From positions 62,001 through 126,000 of the forward strand of contig JAPEVF010000043.1 in NCBI GenBank assembly GCA_029747585.1: 64,000 nt of DNA, written 5' to 3'. Made by a program: the position numbers and the translations under genes. Positions 36,660-48,590 of the stretch are shown piece by piece (position 1 is the first letter of the stretch; every line of letters starts with the position of its first letter). The notes under the pieces were generated by a model that worked only from the letters and a program-made list of their open reading frames with translations, made no database searches and was not told the origin of the DNA. The stretch comes from Pleurotus djamor (taxonomy: Eukaryota; Basidiomycota; Agaricomycetes; Agaricales; Pleurotaceae).

Positions 36660-38481
36660 ATGCTACTCGCTTTTGACCATGCCAGCCAGGGACTTCTCGT
36701 CGATGTACGTCTCGACGATTTCGTCAAGAACAATCCTGGAAAACTTGATGACCAAGATCCCGACACTGGCTTGACGCTTCTCGCCTTGGCCGTTACTGGG
36801 GGTTTCGCTGAAGAAGTCAGACAGCTTCTCGAGCAAGGTGCCAAAGTGAGCGCACTGTCTAGGAACGGTGCAACTCCTCTCCTCCTGGCAAACTGGCAGA
36901 CTAAAAGGGAGCGCGCCCTCATCGTCCATCTTCTCCTCTCCACAACCCCTTCCCCCTCGGTGGATGATACGTGCGCCGCAGCCGACAACAAAACACCATT
37001 AATGTATGCCATACGAAACGAAGACATCGAGTCCATCAAGATGCTGTGTCATTCGGGGGCATCGTTGACAATCAAGAACAATGACGGGTTCAATGCAGAG
37101 GAACAAGCCGAAAAGTCTACAGAGCCTGCTGTGCGTCGTGCCATCCGCCCAGAGAATGGAACTGCCAATCTTGCAAACCTGGAAACTCGCGTCATCTTTG
37201 CCAGGCCGCAGGACAAGGGTGGGTCTGTAGGAAATGTCGACGCCCTCCCGAAGACCTCGGCACAAGTTCGCCCTGTGCTAGAGCGCTACTTCAAGGGCAA
37301 GCATGACTTCATTCAAGAACTTGACAATAAGTTTGCCAATCTCAAGAACGTGCACAAGGCGCTCGGTGACGAAGACCTCCCTACGAAGACCAAAATCACG
37401 TCTCATGATAAGGCAATGCATCACAACGAACAGGTCGACGTATTCTTGAAGAACTTGGTCGGGACTGATCCTGTCTACCGGCGATTCTTCGTAAACAAGG
37501 ACTACTTCATTCAAGAACTCGCCCGTAGGGCCGCCGTTTTGAAGAATGACCCCAGTACATCCCACGGTGACGAAGATGTCCTACTGAAGACGACAGAAGT
37601 ATCGCTTCATCAACAAGTACTCTACTGCGGTCAGTTCGCATCGATTTCTCGGCTTGAGCTCTATGGGTAACAGTAGATCCTGAAATTTCATTTCCTTTAG
37701 ATGACAGTTCGTCAATGAAACGAGAGGGCCGATGGGATGCACAGAAAGAGCTCGTCAAACGCATCGCCAAAGTAACAACCAGGATTCTTCCTGAAGGCGA
37801 AGGCGTAGCATTACGCTTCATCAATCAAGATGTCAATCCTTCCCCCAACCTATCTCTATCCGACTTGGAAGGAATCATCGAGCCCTTGTCGTGGACACCG
37901 AACGGTGACACTGCCATTGGAACGTACCTCCGGTCGAAGATCCTTGAACCACTCGTTTTTGAGAAGATTCGAGTCAAAAGCCTTGAGCGGCCGCTGCTTA
38001 TTTCGATCATTACGGATGGCATGCCGAGGAAGGAGAATAAATCGGCGTTGGTTGATGCTATACTTGAATGCGGAAATGCTCTTGAGGCCGCAGAGTATCC
38101 CCGCGACAGTGCGTGCCTTTTTCTTCTCGCTTCTATAGCTGACGACTACTTTATGCACCAAAATAGGCGTCAAGTTTATGGTTGGCCAGATCGGCACGGC
38201 TAATCAAGCGACACAGTTTTTGGAATCTCTCAGAAGCAACAAGGAAATCGCCCCAGTGGCCTTTGTGACCTCGGGTGAGGCGCTAGATACATTTGTTGCA
38301 TTTTCCGTGCTAAACATTTGCACAATATCGCAGAACGGTTGGATGCCAAATTCGCGGACCTTCATGGAAATAGCCAGAACTTGGACCGATGGGTGAGCTT
38401 ATCCCTAAGCAAATTTAACGATACATCGCTTACATCCTTCAGCTAATTGAAACATTGTTTAAGCCAATCAAGGCGCAGTAG
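36660..38481 (+). CDS. Ankyrin-repeat and von Willebrand factor A domain protein
   Basis: An uncharacterised family I know from agaricomycetes. The N-terminus has ankyrin repeats (DQDPDTGLTLLALAVTGGFA, VSALSRNGATPLLLANWQTK, AADNKTPLMYAIRNEDIESI, ASLTIKNNDGFNAEEQAE). A linker carries two degenerate copies of a roughly 40-residue unit (see findings). A C-terminal vWA domain starts after an intron (37630-37700 approximately): DDSSSM is the MIDAS DxSxS, the Thr lies in GDTAIG, and the second Asp in SIITDGMP. The last exons give ERLDAKFADLHG, then LIETLFKP ending at TAG 38479-38481. Metal-dependent ligand binding is therefore plausible; the partner is unknown. The start is uncertain: the frame stays open upstream to 36429 and would add a hydrophobic segment, but homologues as I remember them start near the FDHASQG part, so I chose ATG 36660. 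Confidence 0.82.
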
Positions 38482-39178
38482 TTACTCGAGGACAATTTCG
38501 CTATTTTGGCCGTGACTCCCATGTTTTCTTCCAGACTTACTCCTACTTAATGCGAGCCTCATCCGATACAAGCATTTGGACCTGCTTTCATCTTTTCGAG
38601 ATGGTAGCCTTCACTAGACCGACCCCGTGAACGTTGCCTCTAAGAACAACGTTGCTGCACTCTCACTCTATTCACCTTTGAAAAGCAGCATAGATCCCGA
38701 TTATGGGAAGAAGCGCTCTTCAGTCAGCTAGATGATCGAAATAGAGGATAAGTACGGAGTCCTCTCCACTTGAACCTGCACGAAGTTATCCTCGCCCCTA
38801 TGTGTGCGTAAAAGGGTCCTTATGTCTATTTCGAGGTTGTCTCCGTTCATGCTTCCAACTAACTCACAATAATTGACCATTCCATCAGTTTACTCCACTC
38901 TTCCCGCAATGCAGTTGCCCAAGACATAGCCATCATTCTCATCACGCACGCGGGCATTCTGTTCTAAATAACCCAACCGTTGCCATTGTGGATGCCCAAA
39001 TCCCAGGACATCACGGCTGTTCTCATCATCACTCATCATTCATCAATGTTTCAGGTCCCACCGGGGCTTTCGACCTTGGGATACAGTCAACTTAAATGTC
39101 TGGAATGCTCTCGCGCGCGTCAGTTCCTTCTTGCCCATTTTTCTATTCTTTCTTTTCTCGACTCCCTAGTGGAGGATT
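38482..39178. other. Intergenic region between vWA gene and membrane protein A
   Basis: No open frame of interest apart from short ones. The last 20 bp before the ATG at 39179 resemble the sequence just before the ATG of paralogues C and D (CCCTRGYGGAGG core), so part of the promoter was duplicated with the gene. Confidence 0.5.
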
Positions 39179-40701
39179 ATGTCCCTTCGCCTATGCATCA
39201 CTCTCTTTTGTATAATCTATGCCGGTCTGGTCATCGCTAAACCTATCAATGTCACTATCGACGATCGATACGGTGCTTGGCCTGCCTTTGGACTTTCGCA
39301 GAATATTAGCTACGGAGAAGGATGGTTCGACAGTGGGTTCGACAAATGCAACGGCTGTCAATTTCTTCCCAATATGGCTGGCTTCAATGCTGCCCTGAAC
39401 CGTACGCTCCTACTTCCCTCTCATTTCTCAACCTCGACTTGAAGGATATTGATAACAGAGACTTGGAAACGCGCGACATACGAACGGGACAAGCTTCAAG
39501 ACGAACCGAAAATAGCAACCTTCACTTTCAACGGTACCTTTCCCATACGCCCTGTACTTCTACCGAAATGGCTCAATCATCTCTTTTCACTAGGCACCGC
39601 GGTATATGTGAATATAATTCGTGGACCAACCACTGCTGGTCGAATCAAGTGAGTCCCTTCTGTTACTCAGCACCATTGAAATTCTGACTCATATTAAACA
39701 TGTTGTTTAGAGGGAATATGGAGCTTTTGTTTACACTTGACGGAGTAGCGTCACGCATAGAGGACGATGCCAAACCAGTTGTGTTCCCACAGACCCCATT
39801 TTCCCAATCATCCTTGCCACAAGGGGAGCACACATTGACCATCCAAAATGGGGATCCTAAAGGGAAACATGGCAGCTGTATGGTCTTCCTTGACTCGATC
39901 GTATACACGTAGGTTCTTCAATGATTTAGCAATCCTCCGAATATTAAATCCTGCTCTAGTATCGACGATTCCATGCTTCCTCTCATGGGTGCGGAATCCG
40001 CTTCCAACTCCCCTTCGACGGATACAAGTGCGGGGGACAACGTGGCGATCGCAGCTGGTATATGCGGGGCCCTCGCAGGCATATTATTGCTTTTGCTGGT
40101 CTTTGTTTCCTATAGGTTCTACATCAAGAGAAGGCGCTCACGGGCACCACCTCCATCACTGCTTTCAGGCCCTAGAACGCTTCCAGGTGACAACCTTGGG
40201 TCCCCTTCGATGCTTTCATGGCACCGAAGCTGGTTTGTCAAGGCTGGATCAGAAGCTTCACGTTCAAAGTACCCGACTTCGGCTTATGCACCTTCTGTTG
40301 CATCTAGTCGTCGGCACATCCTTGCTCCCTCTAGCATCACTTCATGGGTTGATCCATCCATGCGAGGTACACCTACCGAATATGACTCAACACTCGCATC
40401 GAAGAGCGTGAAGGTGGGGAGTGAGCGAGAATACCTGAACCCGTACAGTCGTCGGGATCCCTTGATGGCTGTACAAGAGTGGCAGCAGAGACAATCTCGG
40501 ATTCGGGACTCGCTGCAAGATTCTGTGATGGAGCAGCCCTTCTTGGTTCCTGTAACAAGTCACTATTCGCAGGGCAGCTCGAAACCCCTCGATGAACCTC
40601 GCTACGAATACCTTGGCTCAATCCCGTCTATCACTCCCCCGAAACGAGTGCTGAGGGTTCAGAATGGATCATATCGGGGGTCGGGAACTTGGAATGGGTA
40701 G
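39179..40701 (+). CDS. Membrane protein A: signal peptide, ectodomain, one TM helix
   Basis: Founder or dispersed member of the five-copy family in this window. A signal peptide of about 20 residues (MSLRLCITLFCIIYAGLVIA) is followed by the ectodomain: INVTIDDRYGAWPAFGLSQ, a CxxC pair in DKCNGCQFLP, TWKRATYERDK, FTFNGTAVYVNIIRGP, ELLFTLDGVASRIEDDAKP, GEHTLTIQNGDPKGK and MVFLDSIVYTIDDS. A single TM helix reads IAAGICGALAGILLLLLVFV and ends at basic FYIKRRRSR, so the N-terminus faces out. The cytoplasmic tail is about 170 residues, Ser/Pro/Arg-rich, without PPxY. The ectodomain shape (IDD..., CxxC, FNGTAVYV, SxxLDG, HTLTI, LDxIxYT) recalls the expanded membrane ectodomains of mushrooms with a jelly-roll or galactose-binding-like fold; this is recall, not a search. 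Five exons with consensus splice sites. Function unknown; surface sensing or wall binding are guesses. Confidence 0.8.
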
Positions 40702-40867
40702 ACAACACAGCACGGCGTAATCTTCTTTGACCTGTAACCGCACTTCCTTGACTACATTCTCAACCAGCATCGTGACAATTGACATGTTGTTCAGCATCAT
40801 CACATATATTGGTTTGCGCTGATCCAAGTTGAATTACCTCACTGTAACATAGGATACCCTACATAGC

Positions 40868-41718
40868 TCACGCCGACTTTGTCTTCGGCATGCCGTAGTG
40901 ATAGCATTTACGACCAATGCCCATAAACCAAGCAACCCTTTCAATCGAATCAACTCAAGCATCAGAAAGAGAAGGATCAGTGGAAAGTACAATACACACC
41001 TTGACAGACATAAGAAGATCACGAATGTGATGTTACCATGAGTCGTTGCATTCCATCGCCCAGGGCGATATTGCAAATCATCAGGTAGCCCAAAAAAGGA
41101 AGCGAAAATGCTTGCAACTGAGGTGAATGGTAATATATGACAGCATCAAGACATTGTTCTCTCACTGGGTGACCTATGGATTCGAGTCAATTTTATTTGA
41201 ATGATGGTGGTCATGCTTCACGATATGCAACTCACATCAGCGATGGCCATTGCCAGGAAGCTAGCTCCGAGGAGACGTTCTTGTGCGGAGGGGTTGTCCC
41301 TCAACGTCGCCCTTAATGTACGGAATACGAAGGTCGAAAGCAACCCAAGCAGGAAGTAACCTGTAGAAAAAGGGCCCGTCGATTACGATCAGGTTCAAGG
41401 GTGCCTGAGGCGCGAGGCTGTCAGACTGACAATTTCCAAGTTGCCAGATGGCCATTTTTGTTCTGTCGTCCATCGGCGTTGTGGTTAAGTCGAGTGGCGC
41501 TCTACCGCCGGTAGGAATCAATTCGCCGTGAAACCATGATGCTCCGGGAGCGGTCCATATCAAAATGGCCGGAAGTATGGTAGAAACTGTCGAAGAGTAA
41601 CGAGTCACGACGTGAGTTTCGTGATCTTTGAGCAGAAAAATGGGGAACTCAAACATGGTTCGATATACAGGAATAGGGCTTTGTAGAATCCGGTGAGTGC
41701 AGGAAAGTCTTGATCCAT
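40868..41718 (-). CDS. DUF7704-type multi-pass membrane protein
   Basis: A small fungal membrane protein of unknown function. Introns at consensus sites join MDQDFPALTGFYKALFLYIEP to FSTILPAILIWTAPGASW, a charged loop, DDRTKMAIWQLGNCYFLLGL and LSTFVFRTLRATLRDNPSAQ, then LLGASFLAMAIAD, VASIFASFFGLPDDLQYRPGR, NITFVIFLCLSRVAWFMGIG and the ending KCYHYGMPKTKSA with TGA at 40870-40868. The YIEP start, the QLGNCYFLL segment and the WxxGIGR tail match my memory of the fungal DUF7704 family (ER-type proteins with four TM helices). Size about 210 residues is in range. It diverges from the CofD-like gene 240 bp away. Function not assigned. Confidence 0.75.
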
Positions 41719-41957
41719 TTCGTCGTCAAGGTGTTCGTGAACGGTGAACTTCGAAGCAGTTCGAAGCCGTGTCGACCGAATCCGTGGGCAAAGTTTTTCA
41801 GGGACATCCCCTATTCCCAGGTCCCCGCCAGTGGGGCCAGCGCCAGGGCAGCGCTCCTTTCTACGTGTTCGATACGTTAGTTCACATTGTCTTTATCTTT
41901 TCCTTATCTCCTAAGCGTCCCTCTAGTCTGATACGCTCTCCAGCTACTAGTTTCTCC

Positions 41958-43998
41958 ATGTCCACTACCCCCGTTCAATATCTTGGTCTACAGACTTCAA
42001 CACTGCCAGACAGTCCTGGATCGTCTGTCTTTGATTTACCTACGCAGCGCTCTGGAATTCAAGGTGAACGAAACTTTTCGCGACAGACAGCAGCGGATGT
42101 CGAGGCCGACGCTGTCTCCAGGGAACGGGTAAAATTTGTCGTTATCTCGGGCGGAACGGGCGGAAACGGAATATGTTCAGCATTTGGGAATGCTTCTTAT
42201 GTCTTGCCAGTATCAGATGATGGAGGATCTTCGAGTGAGATCATACGCGTTCTGGGTGGTCCTTCGATAGGTCAGTACCTACTATCTACGAAGGTCAGGG
42301 TTTTACAACATGATTCGCACTAGGTGACATACGTTCTCGGCTGATCCGACTTATTCCCTCTGCACCACCATCTTCTCCGCTTGAAGCCATTCGCAATCTA
42401 CTTTCGTACCGATTGCCGTCTCGGTGCACTGAGAAGCAAGCTCGGGACGAATGGAGAGATATCGTGGAAGGTAGAAGCGCACTATGGGCCGGCATACCTA
42501 ACGACCGGAAGGAGACCATTCGCGGTACAGTTAGATGCAATCATGATTTCTCCCCAGAGACTTTCGCTTACGTTTCCTGTATAGGCTTCCTTGTTTACTT
42601 TGAGAGTGAACTCCTCAAACGTGCGCACAAGAATTTCTCCTTTGTGAATGGAAGGTGCATCAGGCGTGGCTATCTATACCCGCATCATCCCCATACTGAT
42701 CCGTCTCTGCGTAGCATTGGAAACTACTTCCTTGCTGCAGCCCAAGGCTTTTTTAGATCCTTGCCGTCTGCAATATTTCTGTTCTCGTCCATAACGAGTA
42801 GTCAGGTCAATCCGGAAGCGTTGTATCTCACTATCTTTGACTGATGCTGGCAGACGGTGTCTTAGGCTACAATCCTTCCGGTGATTATTACCAACCACAC
42901 TGTTACCATTGCTGCAGAACTCGTACGTCCCGCCTTCTTTAGTGTCTACTTTGACTGATGAATCTGTACATATATGGTAGGAGAACGGCGGTAGGCTCGT
43001 TGGACAATGTGAAATATCACATCCAGTAAATACTGGTAACGACCCCTCTATCAGTCTTACGGTTAACGAGCCCGAGCCATGGTCACCTATCGACGGAATG
43101 GATCAGGGATACGTTCAAAGGCAAAATGTCATGTTCGAAGCGGGCCACAAGGATCAGTACGAACCCTTACCTGCTAGAATAACTCGTAGGTTGATGGACC
43201 TTCCTGTCGATCTCTCCCATCTCCACTCAAACTGGCTCAATCACAGGGTTGCTTTATATCAATGCCTACGGGCACGAGGTGCATCCCTCGCCGAACCCCG
43301 ACTACATATCTAGTCTATCATCGAGTGAAGTCCTAGTTTATTCTTGCGGCTCCCTGTGGACAAGGTGCGCCGATAAACGAACGCTTGAGTTTATCTAACT
43401 CCATCGACCCCTTAGTATCATGCCATGTCTGGCTCTACGGGGCGTTGCGGCGGCGATTGCTCGCTCACGCTCCATTAGAATCAAAGTTTTGCTATGTGAG
43501 CTTCGCTTTCCAAGTGAGAGCGACATCAATCTACAGCTAAGCTTCCCCACTCAGTGAACTCCATCAATGATCGGGAAACTAGTGGCTACAATGCAGTGGA
43601 CTACATAACGTACAACTTTGGCACCATCCCCCATAGCATGCTATCTAACCATGGCATCAACAGCTCCATTGTTCGCATCCTCAACTTCTGGAATCAACCA
43701 CAATCGTATGGCCTTGGCGGTGTCAATACAACCTATCCCGTATCTGCTTTCATTACGGACCTTGTTTACCTCAAAGAATCCGACGTCAAAGTTGATGTCG
43801 GCCAAATAACGGTATAATCCTACCTCTTTTACCCAGCCTCTATCCCTGATTCACACACACACCCATTTGGAACAGGCTATGGGAGTGAGATGCACTATGG
43901 TCGAAGCTGAGGAGCACGATCCGAAGGCCGGACCCGCACAGTTTGATGCGGCCACGGTGAGAAAGGCTATCGATAGATTGCTGATTTCGTCGGTTTAG
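41958..43998 (+). CDS. CofD/YvcK-like (UPF0052) protein
   Basis: Fungal member of the CofD/YvcK fold. Bacterial and archaeal relatives are CofD (transfers 2-phospholactate to F420 precursor) and YvcK/GlmR (UDP-GlcNAc-binding regulator of cell-wall metabolism). The nucleotide-binding start is VKFVVISGGTGGNGICSAFG, then VLPVSDDGGSSSEIIRVLGG and SIGDIRSRLIRLIP, all classic family blocks. Later blocks are FLVYFESELLKRAHKNFSF, SIGNYFLAAAQ, then after introns VLVYSCGSLWTS, LLNSINDRETSGYNAVDYI and DLVYLKESDVKVDVGQIT. Ends with TAG at 43996-43998. About seven exons. The ATG at 41958 is preferred; an in-frame ATG at 41769 would add 63 residues of poor character. Fungi do not make F420 as far as known, so a YvcK-like role is likelier, but the substrate is open. 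Confidence 0.88.
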
Positions 43999-45152
43999 CT
44001 AGCTTCGGTGCGCTCGTTCCATCTGCCGTAGGGGTCTCCTATCCCCTCCTTTTCCACTACACTCCTCGTAGAGTATCTTGAAGAGACTACACAGTGCACG
44101 TCATTGTGTGTACAATGTGCACGCTTATCTCCTCCGATTCTGTCAGTTACATAGAGTTAACCTTTGCAAAGATTTGACTGCTGTGAGAGCTGTAAGTCGA
44201 ACCGAAAACTACTCCCCTGTCTCTCTCCTTTCTCATTCCCTGACCCCTCAGCGCAGTGAGGCGAATCTCGTCTTTCCCGACTCTGCTACACCGGTACGTC
44301 CGTAATTTGGGTGATTGAAGCCTACTCACTCTCCTGAAAGTTACGGCGACGATTTGCCCCTTTCCGTTCTCAGACGCTCCTGTCACCGTACCTAAGGCTT
44401 TCGTATTTCGACGTCTTGGTTGAATGCACCTCGAGCTCATAACTAACCCTCTTCGACCATAACGTTGGACTGTATTGACATACGATTCTCGTAATAATAG
44501 AACATACCCCCGGACCCAGGGTTCGAAGTTGCTCCCGCTGTGCGCTGTGGGTCTCTTCATTGAAGTTTTCCGCGGTGATCCCGTTCCAGAATCCATGAAT
44601 GAATTGGCGGAATCTGGTGCCCTTTGCCTCTGCGTTCTTGTGGAAACGGTTCCCAGCGCCTTCCTGTCTTTGATTCCATCTCTGTTGAGGGCGAGATCCG
44701 ACGGTGGGTCCCCCAGCCGTCGACGATTCGATTCCAAGACTCACAGAGTCAATGTCTTTTACTGGCATAGTGTCTACCTACGTCGATGATGACGAACCGA
44801 ATTGAGCTTGAGTGTCTACTTCGTTTCTAGTAGCTCCGTGGATGGGCGCCGCCTCAATACGTTAGCTACGAATTCAAAGTTGGGCAAGGTTGCCGTTGAT
44901 CCGACTTGCCTCGCTGCAAACCATGAGACTCTGAAGAAACGGGGTATTTCTAGATTCGACCGTCGATGTCCACCTGAACTCCACAGCTGGTGCCTTTCAG
45001 GACTTTGACATAAATCTCCCAGCGCATAACCTATTTACCTAGTATTCACGTAATTAACCTTTCCCGCCCTACCAACTTCCCTTCCCTCACGTCCACAACT
45101 TTTACCTCTTCTCTTCCACCATTCGCTCTGACGAAACGCATTGCAGTTGCCA
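43999..45152. other. Intergenic region, 1.15 kb
   Basis: A minus-strand frame of 196 codons (44147-44737) and overlapping plus-strand frames occur but have no domain, odd composition (Arg/Ser rich) and no sensible splice context. I see no RNA gene here. The last 80 bp (CT-rich) look like the leader of the gene that follows. Confidence 0.4.
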
Positions 45153-46293
45153 ATGGCGACCCCCGTAACCCCTAATCGTATGGACATCCCTTCGTCATTG
45201 CCAAGTCACTATTCTTCACGTAACTCAAGTCGGTCGAAATTGGTCTTGATTTGTTCTCTGGGTGGGTCTAGTCTTGGCTTAGCTTGCCTCGCTGTCTATA
45301 ATTTTTCTCTGCGCCGCAGCTTCAGAAGATGGCGGGCAGGACATCATCGACTTGACCAATTTCAACGACGACGCCTTTGACAACCGCGCGACTTATTGCT
45401 TAGTGCATGAACAATATCTCTGCCAACACCGCGAACATCCCAATGCCATGATTGACTTGGACGACGCAGATGAAAATGCCAACATTATCTCGCCAGCAGA
45501 AGAACCGGATTCCTCGGAGGAGACAGACGTTGGTCAAGAAGGCGAGGGAGTTCCCATTGCGATTCCCACAGTTCGACCTGGTGGTCGTGTGCGCTTTCGT
45601 TCTCGCGTGCGCATCGCTTCTGGTCTCCATCGACCGCACAGAAGTAATACAAGGGACAGTCTCGTTTACGGGGCTTGCAATCAACTCACCTTGGGCGAAT
45701 CCTCGCTTTCCAGCTCGCCGTCATCATCGATATCCGCACCTCTCCGCACTGAAGCCACCAATGACGCAGAGTGTCGGCCCGAATGGGGGACCCTTGGTCA
45801 ACGCGTCAGGTTGTTTGCCTACAGAGGCAAAGGGAAGGCCTCCCTATCCCCCGAGACCGTGTTAGAGAAGCGAGAGCGCAGACGGAGAAAATTGGGTTTG
45901 CCACCACTCGACCCTTCACTATATCCGAGCGATATGCGATCGAAAGTTATGACGTTGCCAAGTGAAGGCACCCCGTTGGTGGGGAAACCCTATGCTCGAT
46001 CGTTGTATGTGGAGAATGAAGGTGTTCAACCTGGGGACCCATTTTACGACTCGGATGACGAGGAAGATGGGTTGACCGCATCCGCTCGACTTTCGAGGGA
46101 AGTGGATCGGATGTTTGGAACGTTTCCTGGGAGGTTGCTCAATCGACATGTAAGTACTCTCATGCATCAGTTTTGCTATGAAGTATGCTGAAAGTGATTA
46201 CAGTGGTGGTGGTGGCAGCTTGAACCCCTCGTCACTTGTAATTGTTCCATGCCAGACTCAGATAGTGAATCCTCGGCCTCTCACCGCTCCTAA
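45153..46293 (+). CDS. Uncharacterised protein with WWWW-Q and Cys-containing C-terminus
   Basis: I do not recognise this gene. Exon 1 (45153-45261) gives MATPVTPNRMDIPSSLPSHY and an Arg/Ser stretch. After an intron (45262-45319) comes SEDGGQDIIDLTNFNDDAFD, an acidic part with many Asp and Glu, then a basic RVRFRSRVRIASGLHR, a KREKRRRKLGLPPLDPSLYP-like segment (ERRRRKLGLPPLDPSLYPS), and GDPFYDSDDEEDGL. The intron after LLNRH leads to a short last exon with four tryptophans in a row, the cysteines of VTCNC and a Ser/Asp-rich end (TAA 46291-46293). The reading frame holds through all three exons with good splice sites, so it is probably a real protein of about 340 residues. There is no signal peptide or clear TM helix. 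Mostly disordered by composition. Confidence 0.65.
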
Positions 46294-46521
46294 AAACGCC
46301 ATGTTCCCGTTGTGTATTTTTGCCCGTTTGAACCGTCCTGCTATCGTTATCGCTGTCTCATAGATCCCTTCTACGTGTTGTAAGAGTTTGTAACCTGTAA
46401 CTCGGCTGTACATTTATTTCTCTACATTATAATAGTATATGCATGCAAAAATCAAATCAATCCAAAACAACCCCCGACTCCGAGACTTCTAAACGTTACA
46501 AGGACCCCATTTGTAAAGTGT

Positions 46522-48185
46522 TTAGAGAGTGGGCTTCGGTGGCATCACCATCGTCGGGGGTAAGGTGGTGATGGGTGGGAGAAGGCTGGCGGCCGTTTTA
46601 CGGGCGTTTTGGATGAGAAGCTGATCCAATACGACGATGGCTGCCATAGCCTCGACGATGGGAACAGCACGAGGAACGACACAAGGATCATGTCTTCCAC
46701 GAGCAGCTAGAACACCAGGAGTACCGTCATACTGAGCGGTCTGTTGGGCCTGAGAAATTGTCGCGGGAGACTTGAAGCCAATTCTATCGTCAAAGAAGTG
46801 CAAGTGTGAGTACCGCACCCAAACGGACCGTAGAAGAAACGTCAGAAACGCACCTGAAATAGATGTTTTCTCCGTTTGTTATACCACCTTGTACACCACC
46901 ACTCCAGTTGGTGCTAGTTCCCAGAGTTCCGTCCGCCTTCTTCACGAAGGGATCATTGTGCTTGCTTCCTGGGACTTCAGTTCCACGGAAACCGGAACCA
47001 ATCTCGAAAGATTTGGTAGCAGGGATGGACAACATAGCGTGACCAAGCTCGGCTTCGAACTTGTCGAAAACGGGTTCACCGAGACCTGATGGAACATTGC
47101 GTATGACGCAAGTGACCGTCCCACCAATGGAGTCCAGAGCGTCCTTGGCACGGATGATACGCTATAAGAGAGAAAGAGAGATTAGCGATTTCATTTGAGA
47201 TCGAGGGTGCTGAACGGTCAATGCCATGGCCGGAAGTATGATATCATAGAGAACATCAAACAGCAAGAGAGACATATGGAGAAGGCAACAGGCGAATGAA
47301 TAGAATGGGGTGAAGGGTAAGTAGGTACCTTGGTCATGCGTGCCGCGGTTTCGGGGTGTGGGCAACGGATAGGGTCCTTGTCTACTTCTTCTCTTGTTAT
47401 GGTGGACAAGAGATTTCTGAATTCTTCAGAAATGGAATCGGTGACATCGTCGTTATCTTCGTCGGTGTCAGTAGCGAGAGAGGGTGGTGCCACAAAGGAT
47501 GGGAGATGGATCTTTCCAACGGAAGATACAAATGCAACAATTTCGATGCCATAAACTTGCTTGAGGTAGATCTCGGCAATGGCCCCAGCGGCAACACGAC
47601 CTGGAAGTCAGATGAGCAGGAGTAAGTACAAGGGATCAATGATGTCAGGGAAATAAGATGTGACGATCTTACCAATGGTCTCGCGGGCACTGCTACGTCC
47701 ACCACCACTACTGGCCTTGACGCCGTACTTCTCGAGGTATGTGAAGTCGGCATGGCTCGGCCGAGGGTACAAGTCCGTCTCGGAGTAATCGTGGGGACGT
47801 TGATCCTCATTCTTGACCAAAAGACCGATGGGAGTACCGAGAGTCACTCCGTGCTCGATGCCAGACTGTATGTGGACCAAATCCTTTTCATTTCGCTACG
47901 TAGGCGACAGTCAGATAAACCAAGTCCCCCTGAAGACGAGACGGGGCGCGACTAACTGGTGTGGTAAGGTTGCTCTGACCTGGTCTACGACGGCTCAATT
48001 GAACCTGGACGTCTTCGGCAGAGAGCGTAAGGCCCTATCCAGCAACAAAGCGTCAGTTCCCGCATTAATGACACGATGCTAAAGCCGCAACTTACAGGGG
48101 GGCAGCCATCGATAATGGCACCGACAGAAGCACAGTGGCTTTCACCATAGGTGGTGACGCGGAAGAGTCTCCCAAAGGTGGACAT
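46522..48185 (-). CDS. ARO2: Chorismate synthase
   Basis: Last step of the shikimate pathway: converts 5-enolpyruvylshikimate-3-phosphate to chorismate, with reduced FMN, in the cytosol. The start [20 protein letters not shown] is canonical, with [11 protein letters not shown] next. Further blocks: [79 protein letters not shown], and [16 protein letters not shown], then [20 protein letters not shown] and [20 protein letters not shown]. The signatures of the family are complete. Six or seven exons. Fungal enzymes are usually bifunctional with a built-in flavin reductase activity; the length of about 420 residues fits. Head-to-head with the next gene. Confidence 0.97.
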
Positions 48186-48590
48186 AATTTTCAACGAAGA
48201 AGTGAAGTGGACGTTTGTAAGAACCAAGAAATGGCGGCAACTGCGTCGTTTATAAGGAATAAGATAATTTTGATTCCCGTCCGGTAGTCATGGATCAAAA
48301 CACACCAAAAGCCAGTGATGTGCCTTCGGAGTACGTGTCTGGATACACTTGGAACTGCCGGGCTATTCAGTGGATTTCTATCAAGGCCCGGAGTTGAGGC
48401 GTTCTGCGTAGATGGTCGTTGCAGAGTTGATGGCTTGTACTCGGAGTTGATCAGTCACGCGAGCTTAGGGGATATTTAGGGGTAGCAATCGGTGTGCTCG
48501 GCGATTTGCCTCCGTGAAGCCCTGAGCCATCCTCTGTCCAGCGCGGTGTTGCACCCATGTTGCTCTGCAGCTCACAGCTCACAACCCTTC
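48186..48590. promoter_or_regulatory. Divergent promoter region, ARO2 and membrane protein gene
   Basis: About 405 bp between two divergent start codons. I see no strong core motif and no open frame worth naming. An in-frame ATG at 48492 would lengthen the plus-strand protein by 33 residues of uncharacteristic sequence, so 48591 is preferred. Confidence 0.4.

Noticed and set aside
44147..44737. Minus-strand open frame of 196 codons
   Set aside because: Arg/Ser-rich composition, no domain, overlapping frames on both strands and no splice context; probably chance.
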